Shown: positions 28,272-37,523, numbered from the stretch's first letter. The stretch is 44,425 nucleotides of DNA from Rickettsiaceae bacterium (GCA_023301685.1 JALZUG010000012.1:1-44425); one strand, 5' to 3'. The notes: generated from the sequence alone by a model not told the origin. A program made the numbers and translations.

Positions 28272-28748
28272 ATGACAAAAACTCAGATTAATACAAAGTC
28301 TATTTCTCGAATCGCCGCTGTACAAACTATTTACCAGTTTGAAAATGACAAAAATACTTCAGATATTGACACACTACTCTTAAAAATTAGAGATTTTTAT
28401 AAAGATAAAGATTTAAAAAGCGATTATGAGCTTGATAAGTTAAGTAAACTGAAACTACGTCCAAGCTATAATTATTTGAATGAATTAGTTAAATTTACTC
28501 ACGAAAATCTTGAAGAAATTGATAAAATTATTGAAATACATCTTACAAATGAATGGAATCTTGAAAACCTTCCTAAGCTTCTTTTTGCAATGCTCCGAGT
28601 TGCTGTATGTGAACTTAAGTATTTCCCAGAAACGCCAAGCAAGGTAATAATCAATGAGTATACAGATATTGCAAGTGACATGCTCGATAGTGGAGAAGTT
28701 GGATTTGTCAATTCTGTACTAGATAAATATGCATCAGAGTGTAGGTAA
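28272..28748 (+). CDS. nusB: Transcription antitermination factor NusB
   Basis: 158 residues from ATG 28272; a TTG five codons upstream is the alternative. The all-helical NusB fold is recognised by [16 protein letters not shown] at the N-terminus (the arginine-rich RNA-binding face), [20 protein letters not shown] in the middle, and the C-terminal signature [20 protein letters not shown] followed by [10 protein letters not shown]. NusB with NusE/S10 binds boxA of rRNA leaders and keeps RNA polymerase from terminating. It is the first gene of a plus-strand operon with rlmE (2 nt gap) and pagL-like (2 nt gap). A hairpin sits in its leader. The usual alphaproteobacterial partner ribH is not upstream. 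Confidence 0.93.
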   Translation: MTKTQINTKSISRIAAVQTIYQFENDKNTSDIDTLLLKIRDFYKDKDLKSDYELDKLSKLKLRPSYNYLNELVKFTHENLEEIDKIIEIHLTNEWNLENLPKLLFAMLRVAVCELKYFPETPSKVIINEYTDIASDMLDSGEVGFVNSVLDKYASECR

Positions 28749-28750
28749 TT

Positions 28751-29440
28751 ATGTCATCTTCATCGGGTTATAGAGGTAAATTCACAGAAGTTAGAACTGC
28801 TAAAAAAAGAAAAACATCTTCTACAAGATGGTTAAAACGTCAGCTTAATGATCCTTTTGTTGCAAAATCAAAACTTGACGGCTATCGCTCAAGAGCAGCA
28901 TATAAACTGATAGAAATTAACGATAAGTTCCGAATTTTAAAACCTGGAGACAATGTAGTTGATTTAGGAGCAGCACCAGGTGGGTGGAGTCAAGTGGCTG
29001 CTCAAATTATCAAATCAGATTCAAACGGAGCAAAAAATAAGCTTGTCGCGATAGATTTACTTCCGATTGAAGGCATAGGCGGAGTAATCTCTTTTGAAAA
29101 AAACTTTTACGAAAATGATGCAAAAGATCTAATAATTGACTCACTCGATGGTCAGCTTGCAGATGTAGTACTAAGCGACATGGCAGCTAACACAACTGGT
29201 CATAGCCAAACTGATCACTTAAGAATTATGGATTTATGTGAAAGCGCTTTGATATTTGCTTTAAAAATACTCAAGCCTGGTGGATATTTTGTTGCAAAAA
29301 TATTTAGAGGCGGTGCAGAAGGTGATTTACTCGACATAGTGAAACAAAATTTTAAAAAGGTTAAACACTTCAAACCAGAGTCAAGCAGAAAAGAATCCAG
29401 CGAATTTTACCTTATAGCTTTAGAAAGAAAGGAAAAATAA
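28751..29440 (+). CDS. rlmE: 23S rRNA (uridine-2'-O-)-methyltransferase RlmE (FtsJ/RrmJ)
   Basis: 229 residues. The S-adenosylmethionine loop is [15 protein letters not shown]. The K-D-K-E catalytic tetrad of the RrmJ family is present as RSRAAYKL (Lys), [10 protein letters not shown] (Asp), VAKIFRGG (Lys) and SSEFYLIAL (Glu). The enzyme methylates the 2'-hydroxyl of a uridine in the 23S rRNA A-loop during late 50S assembly. An extra basic N-terminus (about 35 residues, [19 protein letters not shown]) precedes the conserved domain, as in other alphaproteobacterial members. It follows nusB by 2 nt, so the two are surely co-transcribed; both concern rRNA maturation. Confidence 0.96.
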   Translation: MSSSSGYRGKFTEVRTAKKRKTSSTRWLKRQLNDPFVAKSKLDGYRSRAAYKLIEINDKFRILKPGDNVVDLGAAPGGWSQVAAQIIKSDSNGAKNKLVAIDLLPIEGIGGVISFEKNFYENDAKDLIIDSLDGQLADVVLSDMAANTTGHSQTDHLRIMDLCESALIFALKILKPGGYFVAKIFRGGAEGDLLDIVKQNFKKVKHFKPESSRKESSEFYLIALERKEK

Positions 29441-29442
29441 AT

Positions 29443-29949
29443 ATGAAGAATCTTATCAAAATATCAATCGTGCTTTTCTCTATATTACAAAATGCTCATG
29501 CCAAGGAAATAAAATTTGGTCTAATGCAACATGACTTTGATACCAAATTTGGTCATAGACATGAAAAAGGACAAAATATTATCGTTGAGTATTTATTCGA
29601 TAAAATGCAAAACTACCTAAGAGCTTTTCCTCATATAGGAGCTAGTATCAATAATAGAGGCTTTACAAGCAATATATATACTGGACTTACTTGGCAATTT
29701 GACATAAAAGATGTGATAGTTGTAGAAGCTACTCTAGGCGCAAGTATAAATAACGCAGAAAGACTAGAGACAAAGAAAAAGCGTGCTTTAGGTTCAAAGT
29801 TGCTGTTTCGTGAATCTTTCTCTGTTGGTTACCTAATAAATAAAACTCATTCAGTTTCTATAATGATCGATCATATATCAAGTGCAGATATTAGAAAACC
29901 AAACCCAGGCCTTACAGATATTGGAATTAGGTATGGATTTAGGTTTTAA
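29443..29949 (+). CDS. PagL-like lipid A 3-O-deacylase (acyloxyacyl hydrolase family)
   Basis: 168 residues. The signal peptide (MKNLIKISIVLFSILQNAHA) is followed by alternating amphipathic strands typical of a small eight-strand outer-membrane barrel ending in Phe (IGIRYGFRF). The PagL active-site pattern His-X-Ser is visible as IDHISSAD (His144, Ser146), followed by the family's Asn-X-Gly (NPG, 154-156). The third catalytic residue, a Glu about 14 residues after the His in PagL, is not obvious; Asp159 is the nearest acid. PagL removes the 3-position acyl chain of lipid A and so dampens host TLR4 sensing. It starts 2 nt after rlmE. Another small outer-membrane barrel with a chance HxS is possible. 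Confidence 0.68.
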   Translation: MKNLIKISIVLFSILQNAHAKEIKFGLMQHDFDTKFGHRHEKGQNIIVEYLFDKMQNYLRAFPHIGASINNRGFTSNIYTGLTWQFDIKDVIVVEATLGASINNAERLETKKKRALGSKLLFRESFSVGYLINKTHSVSIMIDHISSADIRKPNPGLTDIGIRYGFRF

Positions 29950-29951
29950 TA

Positions 29952-30491
29952 ATAATATTACTCATAAGACACTACACACCAAGGATTGACTATAACTCCA
30001 AATACAATCATGACGAAGCAAACACTATTGTAACACAATATAATTCTACAAGTGACATTGCTATAGAAGAAATAGATAAAATTAAAACTCACTTTGAAGG
30101 TTTTTTAAAAGAAAAAAAATCTATAGTTTTATCATCTTCTATGCCACGAGCTTTAATAACTGCAAAATGCATGTTTGGAAAAAATTACGATATATTATTT
30201 GACAAAAATTTCATAAAATTTAAATTTGGTACCTGGGCAACCATCTCTCGTCTATTGTGGTTTATTGAAGTTGGCAAAACAGATCGTAAATTTAGGGCAG
30301 AAAAACTAAGAGCAGAAGAGTGTGCCGAAATTTTATACAAAAAATCTTTAGAGAATGATTTAGTAGCACTAGTTGCTCATGGTATGATAAACTGTTTTAT
30401 AGAAAAAAAACTACAATATAGAGGATATAAAAGAATAAGCAAATTCACCAATGGCTTCTGCTCTATAACAATGCTTCATAGATATAAATAA
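29952..30491 (+). CDS. Histidine phosphatase (phosphoglycerate-mutase-like) family protein without a canonical start codon
   Basis: The open frame from 29943 reads IILLIRHYTPRID, whose RHxxP is the catalytic phospho-histidine motif. Later come the basic-residue segment SSSMPRALITAKCMFG and the second catalytic His in DLVALVAHGMINCFIE. The 179-codon length from ATA 29952 is normal for the superfamily. No ATG, GTG or TTG exists before the motif; the only in-frame ATG (30141) would remove the catalytic centre. AGG lies 8 nt before ATA 29952, and another ATA overlaps the preceding stop (TAATA). The usual acid-donor Glu seems replaced by Lys in IKFKFGTW. It could be an AUA-started gene or a gene silenced by a start mutation. 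The substrate is unknown. Confidence 0.62.
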   Translation: MILLIRHYTPRIDYNSKYNHDEANTIVTQYNSTSDIAIEEIDKIKTHFEGFLKEKKSIVLSSSMPRALITAKCMFGKNYDILFDKNFIKFKFGTWATISRLLWFIEVGKTDRKFRAEKLRAEECAEILYKKSLENDLVALVAHGMINCFIEKKLQYRGYKRISKFTNGFCSITMLHRYK

Positions 30492-30535
30492 GTAGTTCCT
30501 TACGATTATTAATCAAGATTTCTCTAAATTCTATA

Positions 30536-31144
30536 CTACTCAAAATTATTATCAGGCCTCAAAGGAACTGGAGTACTTATAGTATTAATATAATACTCAT
30601 CATCATATCTATTCCAACCTATAGTTTGTATAATAAAACTATGTCCTGACGCGCCATAATTAGCATAGCCAATCATTGCTCCTATATATCTATTCGGTGA
30701 TTTTGGATTCAGCTTTTGCCAATAATAATCAAACTTGCATTTTGATTGCTTATCGCATGAAATACTACCTTTTATCTCTTTAAATGTCATTAGATGCCAT
30801 CTAGAATTAACCATAGCTGCCACTGCTACAAAATTCTTTATGCCCCAAACTGAATTGCGCGCGGTATCTCCAACTAATATGGCTTCCTTAGTTTTTTCAT
30901 CACCTTTAATATTTACAGGAATAATACGAATTTTACTGTATAAAGAATCAAGATTAGGAGTAACTTGATTCTTGTAGTATTCTTTGAATTCACCACTTAA
31001 TAAAGTAAAATTATTAACCTCAACTAATGAGGAAAGTGGCTTCCTTAAATCGGCAATAATACTAGTTTCTAAATTAGAAGCAAAAACACAATTTATAGTA
31101 GCTAAAAATTGTATAAAACATCCGAGTAAAAATCTATAAGACAT
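30536..31144 (-). CDS. Secreted protein of unknown function (202 aa)
   Basis: 202 residues starting with a likely signal peptide (MSYRFLLGCFIQFLATINCVFA). The mature part is globular, alpha/beta in appearance. It has an isolated Cys pair (SCDKQSKC) that could form a disulfide, and a Gly/Tyr-rich stretch (YIGAMIGYANYGASGHSFII). No known domain is recognised. It is the last gene of a run with the DAACS transporter, TAXI-type binding protein and Usp protein (14 nt after the Usp stop), so it may be a periplasmic accessory to that uptake cluster; this is inference from position only. It converges with the histidine phosphatase gene. Confidence 0.7.
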   Translation of the reverse strand: MSYRFLLGCFIQFLATINCVFASNLETSIIADLRKPLSSLVEVNNFTLLSGEFKEYYKNQVTPNLDSLYSKIRIIPVNIKGDEKTKEAILVGDTARNSVWGIKNFVAVAAMVNSRWHLMTFKEIKGSISCDKQSKCKFDYYWQKLNPKSPNRYIGAMIGYANYGASGHSFIIQTIGWNRYDDEYYINTISTPVPLRPDNNFE

Positions 31145-31158
31145 ACAATTGAGGACAA

Positions 31159-31587
31159 TTAATCCCTAATTACCATAACAGAAATAGATGAATGACGTAC
31201 AATTTTAGAAGCGTTTGGACCAAGCATATAATCTTTAAACTGAGGTCTAACTGCTGACAACATTATCAAATCTGCATTAACTTTTTCAGAATAGTTGATT
31301 ATCTCATCATAAATTGCACCACGACCAACGCTAAATTCAACTTCAACACCCTCTGGAATATATTTTTTGATTAATTCATCAAAAAGAGCTTTGTACTTCT
31401 CTTTTTGATCTTTCATCCAATTACGCGGTAGGTAATCTTCAAGAACCTTCATACCAAAATCCGGCATAATATGTACCAAATGAATCTTAGCGTCAAAAGC
31501 ATTGACAAAATTAAGAGCTGGTGGAAAAACAACCTTTATAGATTGCTTATCTGATAAATCAACTGGAATTACTATATTTTTGAACAT
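31159..31587 (-). CDS. Universal stress protein (UspA-like)
   Basis: 142 residues, single Usp domain. The opening FKNIVIPVDLSDKQSIKVVF and the middle IHLVHIMPDFG are family strands. The C-terminal LGPNASKIVRHSSISVMVIR is the Usp ending. The ATP-binding glycines (G-x2-G-x9-G-S/T) are largely missing (SAVRPQFKDYMLGPNAS), so it probably resembles the non-nucleotide-binding UspA group. It is cytoplasmic. It lies 14 nt after the TAXI binding protein; Usp genes such as teaD commonly accompany TRAP transporters and regulate uptake, which suggests a similar job here. Confidence 0.88.
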   Translation of the reverse strand: MFKNIVIPVDLSDKQSIKVVFPPALNFVNAFDAKIHLVHIMPDFGMKVLEDYLPRNWMKDQKEKYKALFDELIKKYIPEGVEVEFSVGRGAIYDEIINYSEKVNADLIMLSAVRPQFKDYMLGPNASKIVRHSSISVMVIRD

Positions 31588-31601
31588 GATAAATGCTTTC
31601 T

Positions 31602-32546
31602 CTACGCCTCTTTATTATCTACATTTTCTGCTATAAAAGCAGGTAAAACAAAACCCTTTTTAAAATCTTCTGCACTAATATCATAAAGTGCTGGATGAGA
31701 AGATTTAAAACGATCAACGATCTTAGGAAAATAATCTAAAAAATTTTGTACAATTTTTTTATCAACATGATCTGCTGTCACCAAAATAGCATTGACTCCT
31801 ATCGTATCTTGATTTTTAGTAATACCAGGATATCCACCTTCTGGCAATGTAACTTTGTGAAAACCAGGATTACTCTTTAGCAGCTGATTGACTTTGCTGC
31901 TATCAATCGTAACAAAATCTGACTCGCATGCGTGAGTAATAAAATTAACTAATGCACTTGGATGCCCTGTCATTATCATAATAGCGTCAATATTCCCAAC
32001 ACAAAACTCATGCGCATAATCCTCATAAGCTAGTTCGATGTCAGTTGGCGCTTTTTTGAAGTCATAATATGATTCAAGAGCCTTATATATAACAGAACTA
32101 TCAGATTTAGGAGAACCATTAGAAATTTTCTTACCATCTAGATCACTAAAAACCAAAATATTATCATCATCCTTCACTATTACCGTAAAAATTTCATTAT
32201 GCAACTTGAGTATCTGATACATATTTTTAAATGGTTCAGTAGTAGCAAAATACCCTTTACCTGCATAAGAGTCTATTGCTAAATTTGAAAGCGTAAACGC
32301 AAAATCAATTTTGCCTCTCTGTAGTAGCCATAAATTCTCTAAAGACCCTTTAGTCGGCACTACTTCACACGGAATACCATCATTCGCTCTAGAAATATAA
32401 CGACACAGTTTTAAACCAATAGAATAATAACCTTCTAAAAGGCTTCCAGCACCCACTCTAATCTTCCTCTCTTCTTGTGCAAATGCATTTTGCACTATAA
32501 AGAGCATGAACAAAAATATAAAAATACAAAAGCGCAATCTCTGCAT
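31602..32546 (-). CDS. TAXI-family periplasmic solute-binding protein
   Basis: About 314 residues from ATG 32546; a GTG four codons earlier is possible. The signal peptide is MQRLRFCIFIFLFMLFIVQN plus AFA. The mature protein has the TAXI-TRAP receptor pattern: IRVGAGSLLEGYYSIGLKLC, GIPCEVVPTKGSLENLWLLQ, DFAFTLSNLAID, SDLDGKKISNGSPKSDSS, and AIMIMTGHPSALV. TAXI proteins deliver small organic acids or amino acids to DctQM-type TRAP permeases. No TRAP permease gene is nearby. Instead the gene follows a DAACS-family symporter by 4-16 nt and precedes a Usp gene. It may serve a permease elsewhere, or function with the adjacent symporter, which would be unusual. Confidence 0.88.
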   Translation of the reverse strand: MQRLRFCIFIFLFMLFIVQNAFAQEERKIRVGAGSLLEGYYSIGLKLCRYISRANDGIPCEVVPTKGSLENLWLLQRGKIDFAFTLSNLAIDSYAGKGYFATTEPFKNMYQILKLHNEIFTVIVKDDDNILVFSDLDGKKISNGSPKSDSSVIYKALESYYDFKKAPTDIELAYEDYAHEFCVGNIDAIMIMTGHPSALVNFITHACESDFVTIDSSKVNQLLKSNPGFHKVTLPEGGYPGITKNQDTIGVNAILVTADHVDKKIVQNFLDYFPKIVDRFKSSHPALYDISAEDFKKGFVLPAFIAENVDNKEA

Positions 32547-32562
32547 AATCAATATCACTTAA

Positions 32563-33771
32563 CTAATCCGAGTTATACATATCTTTATCAAGGGTACCCT
32601 CACTACTATCTATTACCAAGGTAATTGTTGCATCACCGGTAATATTAATTGTAGTACTAAGCAAATCCAACACTCTGTCAATTCCAACTAACAATGCAAC
32701 ACCTTCAATCGGAAGACCAACCGAAGTAAGCATAATAGGTAACATAATAATAAATGCTCCAGGAATACCAGCACCACCGATTGAACCAAGCGTACCAGTT
32801 AAAATAATTACAATATAATCGCCAAAGGCAAGGTCAATGCCAAGCACTTGAGCAAAAAACAAAGCTGACATACCAAGCTTTATCGATAAACCATTCATAT
32901 TGATAGATGCACCAAGCGGAAGTACAAAAGATGTACTTGACTCTGACACGCCTAATTTTTGCCTACAAACTTGCATAGTTGTTGCTAAACTTGCCTTACT
33001 ACTCCCTGTTGATAAAGCAATCATTTGGTACTCAACACTCTTTTTGTAAAAAGGAATGGGCGACACCCTACAAAAAATCATAATTATCAAACCAAAAATT
33101 ATATATTGCAATGCGAAAGCTAGAAGCAACGCCCCAAATAATTTACCAAGAGTAAATATAATCTCAATTCCTTGAGTTCCAATTACCCATGCAGTAAGTG
33201 CAAATGCAGCATAAGGTGACAATTGTACAATTACGGAAATCATTTTTAGCACAAGCTTTGCTGCTGAGTGAATAAAATCCCTTACAGGGTCCACAGCATG
33301 ACCAAGACTATTAATTATCATTCCAGTAAATATTGAAAAGAATACAACTTGAAGTACGTTTGATTCAGAGAATGCTACAAATATGTTATTTGGAACAATT
33401 TCGATTAAATAATCAACTAAGTCAAAGCTACTTTCTGTAAAATGTTTTTCAGAATTCTGACCAAAATCTAAAATCACACCTTCACCTGGTTGTAATATAT
33501 GCGCCACTCCTAAACCAAAAACAACTGCAAAACATGTTGTTCCAAGATAAGCTAAAACTGATTTTCTAGCAACACGACCAATCGAATTTGGGTCTCGCAT
33601 ACCCGTAATCCCTGATACCAAACTAAAGAATAACAATGGCACTATAACCATTTTGATTAAGCGCAAAAATACAGTTCCAATAGGCTTTACAGTCTCAACA
33701 TGCTGTGGTAAATAAATTCCAAAAAACACACCGAGAACTAATCCTAGAAATACTTTATGCCATAATTTCAT
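32563..33771 (-). CDS. DAACS/SLC1-family cation symporter (GltP-like), substrate uncertain
   Basis: 402 residues with the SLC1 fold: eight membrane helices and two re-entrant hairpins. Recognisable parts are LIKMVIVPLLFFSLVSGI, the HP1 region STGSSKASLATTM, GASINMNGLS (helix 7), the HP2 region AGIPGAF, and DLLSTTINITGD (helix 8). Two substrate-site positions differ from glutamate/dicarboxylate carriers. The NMDGT motif reads NMNGL (291-295), losing a sodium-binding Asp. The helix-8 Arg that binds the substrate side-chain carboxylate is Ser372. A neutral amino acid or another small solute is therefore more likely than glutamate. The start is ATG with GGAG seven bases upstream. It heads the run with TAXI, Usp and a secreted protein. 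Confidence 0.9.
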   Translation of the reverse strand: MKLWHKVFLGLVLGVFFGIYLPQHVETVKPIGTVFLRLIKMVIVPLLFFSLVSGITGMRDPNSIGRVARKSVLAYLGTTCFAVVFGLGVAHILQPGEGVILDFGQNSEKHFTESSFDLVDYLIEIVPNNIFVAFSESNVLQVVFFSIFTGMIINSLGHAVDPVRDFIHSAAKLVLKMISVIVQLSPYAAFALTAWVIGTQGIEIIFTLGKLFGALLLAFALQYIIFGLIIMIFCRVSPIPFYKKSVEYQMIALSTGSSKASLATTMQVCRQKLGVSESSTSFVLPLGASINMNGLSIKLGMSALFFAQVLGIDLAFGDYIVIILTGTLGSIGGAGIPGAFIIMLPIMLTSVGLPIEGVALLVGIDRVLDLLSTTINITGDATITLVIDSSEGTLDKDMYNSD

Positions 33772-33817
33772 ACATTAACTCCACAAAAATAGTTACGCTT
33801 GCAATATTGCGTGCCGT

Positions 33818-34132
33818 CTAATTGCCACACACCCATTCTAAATAGTCTGGCAGACCTTCTTCAATATCAAGCTTGATAATTTGAGGCAATTGATAACTAT
33901 GATTGAATTTTATCGATTCTTCAATCTCTTTATAATTATCAGATGGGGCTTTTATCATTAAGCGAAATTCATTCGCTTGCCTATAGCTTGCCTCATAGTA
34001 AAAAAAACTCTCTACCTTATCAATCTGTACACAAGCAACTAACCTGGCTTCCAATAAGGTTTTAGCAATTAAATTTGCATTTTCTCTACTATCCGTTGTC
34101 GTTAATACGATACAACAATCTTTACTTTCCAT
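33818..34132 (-). CDS. cutA: CutA1-family protein
   Basis: 104 residues, the normal size of this trimeric ferredoxin-like family. The pattern is clear: CCIVLTTTDSRENANLIAKT, ARLVACVQIDKVESFFYYE, FRLMIKAPSDNYKEIEESI, and the ending LPQIIKLDIEEGLPDYLEWV. CutA was linked to divalent-metal tolerance in E. coli, but its real function is unsettled. The gene overlaps queD by 11 nt, with its ATG inside the last codons of queD, so the two are translationally coupled. It closes the string atpC-queD-cutA before a 46-nt gap to the symporter gene. Confidence 0.93.
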   Translation of the reverse strand: MESKDCCIVLTTTDSRENANLIAKTLLEARLVACVQIDKVESFFYYEASYRQANEFRLMIKAPSDNYKEIEESIKFNHSYQLPQIIKLDIEEGLPDYLEWVCGN

Positions 34133-34547
34133 TCACCTCTACATATGCATTAGGCGTTTCATACAACCTAAGTTTAATTATATCAAATGAATTTTTAGTA
34201 AACAACATTGGTATAATATCGTATTTTATATGTAATGCAATATTTTCTGCAGTTGGATTAGATTGTAAATAATAAATATTCTGCCCTGTCCCTTTTTCAA
34301 TAAGGTCTCCGAGAGGTTCATCTTTCTGATGTAAAATTACATTATGATCAAGATTTTCATCAATCCACTCTTTTATTACGGATTTTAAAACACCAAAATC
34401 TACAACTCTTCCAACTGAGTCCAACTCATCTGCTCTTGCAGTTACTTCAAGAACATATCTATGCCCATGCAAATACTTACATTTATTCTCATGACCCATC
34501 ACTCTATGGCCAGCATCAAACTCTATTCGCCTAGTGCATTCAACCAA
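34122..34547 (-). CDS. queD: 6-carboxytetrahydropterin synthase (QueD/PTPS family)
   Basis: 141 residues. The zinc site is visible as FDAGH (His14) and CKYLHGH (His27, His29), with the catalytic Cys23 just before. DHNVILHQKDEPLGDL and NPTAENIALHI carry the remaining conserved Asp/His and Glu. QueD makes 6-carboxy-tetrahydropterin in the queuosine/preQ0 pathway; the same fold serves as pyruvoyl-tetrahydropterin synthase in other settings, and the CxxxHGH form favours QueD. The start is TTG with AGG seven bases upstream; the first ATG would delete the first zinc ligand. It begins 8 nt after atpC and overlaps cutA, so it reads as a tail of the atp operon. Confidence 0.92.
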   Translation of the reverse strand: MVECTRRIEFDAGHRVMGHENKCKYLHGHRYVLEVTARADELDSVGRVVDFGVLKSVIKEWIDENLDHNVILHQKDEPLGDLIEKGTGQNIYYLQSNPTAENIALHIKYDIIPMLFTKNSFDIIKLRLYETPNAYVEVNGK

Positions 34548-34555
34548 AATATTAC

Positions 34556-34954
34556 CTATAGAAATTTAATTAATGATTTATGCTTTTCTATTTTGTCTAA
34601 AATAATGTCAGCTTCAATTGACTCCTCTTCCTCTGAAGATAATTCTTCTTTAAGATCAGTAATTTCATTTGTAATTGTAGTCTTATTAGACCCTGGGATA
34701 CTAGCAGCATATTCTGTAACTATATTCACTTCATCACCAGTAACTTGAACAACTCCACCATGAATATAGTATTTAGTCTCAGTCTCATTATTAAATATAC
34801 TAGCAACTCCAATTTCAATTGCAGAAGTTAGTTTTACATGACCTGGGAGAACACCAAATACCCCTTCTGTGCCAGGAATATTAATTTGACTTGCTTCTAT
34901 TTCTAAAAATGTTTCAGAAGGTAAAATAATTCGGACTAGCAATTTATTACTCAT
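34556..34954 (-). CDS. atpC: F1F0 ATP synthase epsilon subunit
   Basis: 132 residues. The N-terminal beta-sandwich is clear: VRIILPSETFLEIEASQINI, then PGTEGVFGVLPGHVKLTSAI and YYIHGGVVQVTGDEVNIVTE. A C-terminal helical part follows, rich in Glu and Lys (LKEELSSEEEESIEADIILD). Epsilon couples rotation of the gamma/c-ring and inhibits ATP hydrolysis in many bacteria. It lies 11 nt after atpD in the standard order. The acidic C-terminal arm replaces the canonical two-helix inhibitory sequence, so inhibition may be weak. Confidence 0.94.
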   Translation of the reverse strand: MSNKLLVRIILPSETFLEIEASQINIPGTEGVFGVLPGHVKLTSAIEIGVASIFNNETETKYYIHGGVVQVTGDEVNIVTEYAASIPGSNKTTITNEITDLKEELSSEEEESIEADIILDKIEKHKSLIKFL

Positions 34955-34965
34955 AATGATTTATA

Positions 34966-36417
<1,452 letters not shown>

Positions 36418-36630
36418 TTATAGTTTTTTCTTACCAAAAGGATCTTCTTGATCCGATATTAACTCACCTGAAACTGCATAACTCTCAGGCTCCATATCAT
36501 TTAATTTTATTTTTACGCGGTCAGGTGTGGTTCCAATTGATTCACATACAACCTTTGTTACAGATTTAACCAGATCTCTCTTCTGATCTAACGTCCTGCC
36601 AGCCATCATATCAATATTTATTATAGGCAT
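36418..36630 (-). CDS. 4-oxalocrotonate tautomerase-like small enzyme inserted in the atp operon
   Basis: 70 residues, the typical size of the family. After removal of Met the protein begins with the catalytic Pro1: PIINIDMMAGRTLDQKRDLV. The conserved Gly-Arg (GR, 11-12) and a second Arg in TTPDRVKIKLNDM match 4-OT active-site positions. A C-terminal tail SDQEDPFGKKKL is charged. Such enzymes isomerise 2-hydroxymuconate-type enols, but many members have unknown substrates. It has a strong AGGAG ribosome-binding site and lies 20 nt after atpG and 15 nt before atpD, so it must be made with F1. Aromatic degradation is not otherwise visible here. Confidence 0.85.
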   Translation of the reverse strand: MPIINIDMMAGRTLDQKRDLVKSVTKVVCESIGTTPDRVKIKLNDMEPESYAVSGELISDQEDPFGKKKL

Positions 36631-36650
36631 ATTATTCTCCTAGTAATTTT

Positions 36651-37523
36651 TTATACCGCCTCAGCTCCAGATATAATCTCCGTAAGCTCAGTAGTGATAA
36701 TTGCTTGTCTTGATCTATTTAATTTTAGCGTTAATTTTTCAATAAGCTCACCAGCATTTCTAGTGGCATTGTCCATTGCCGTCATTCTAGCACCTTCTTC
36801 ACTAGCTTTATTCTGCAATAGTCCGTAATTAATTTGACCGCTCATATATAAATTAATCACCTCGTGAACTAGATTTTCTCCCTCATACTCATATTCTGAA
36901 ACAGTACTTTCTTTTGCATTTGCTGTATTACTTGCTGGCAATATCTTTCTTCTCGTCATTACTTGCGTCATAGCATTTTTGAACTTATTGTAATACATAT
37001 AACAAGCACCAGCTTCTTCATTTTCTATCATCTCAATCATTTTATTTTTAACTTGGCGAGACATGCAAGCCGCATTACCTTTTGGATTAGGATAATATTC
37101 TTCTATCAACTTTGCATATTTCCCACGAAGAGCATCTCTTCCTTTCTTTCCAACAACAAGTAACTTTACTTCTTTTCCATCTTTTTGAAAGGCACGAATA
37201 TCTTTTTTCACTTTTCTGATAATGCTAGAATTGAATCCTCCACAAAGACCACGCTCAGAAGTCATAACAACTAGCAAATACGGCATTTCTTTTAGTTTTT
37301 TACTAAAAAACATGCGATCCTTTGCTGGCAAATCCATTAAATTACCACCCGTGGAAATATCATACATAATACTTCCAAGAACTTCAGAGTATAAATTTAA
37401 ATTCTCAGCTTGCTCTTTCACTTTTTTAAGCTTTGCAGCGGATACCACGTGCATAGCTTTTGTGATTTTCTGAGTAGATTTAATACTCTTCACTCTATTT
37501 CTAAGTTGCTTTAGACCAGACAT
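36651..37523 (-). CDS. atpG: F1F0 ATP synthase gamma subunit
   Basis: 290 residues. The coiled-coil rotor ends are visible. The N-terminal helix is KQLRNRVKSIKSTQKITKAM, followed by HVVSAAKLKK. The C-terminal helix is SEEGARMTAMDNATRNAGEL, followed by IEKLTLKLNRSRQAIITTEL. TSERGLCGGFNSSI is the conserved central strand. Gamma turns inside the alpha3beta3 ring and transmits torque. It starts 12 nt after atpA. A 70-residue tautomerase gene sits between it and atpD, breaking the otherwise invariant AGD order. Confidence 0.97.
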   Translation of the reverse strand: MSGLKQLRNRVKSIKSTQKITKAMHVVSAAKLKKVKEQAENLNLYSEVLGSIMYDISTGGNLMDLPAKDRMFFSKKLKEMPYLLVVMTSERGLCGGFNSSIIRKVKKDIRAFQKDGKEVKLLVVGKKGRDALRGKYAKLIEEYYPNPKGNAACMSRQVKNKMIEMIENEEAGACYMYYNKFKNAMTQVMTRRKILPASNTANAKESTVSEYEYEGENLVHEVINLYMSGQINYGLLQNKASEEGARMTAMDNATRNAGELIEKLTLKLNRSRQAIITTELTEIISGAEAV

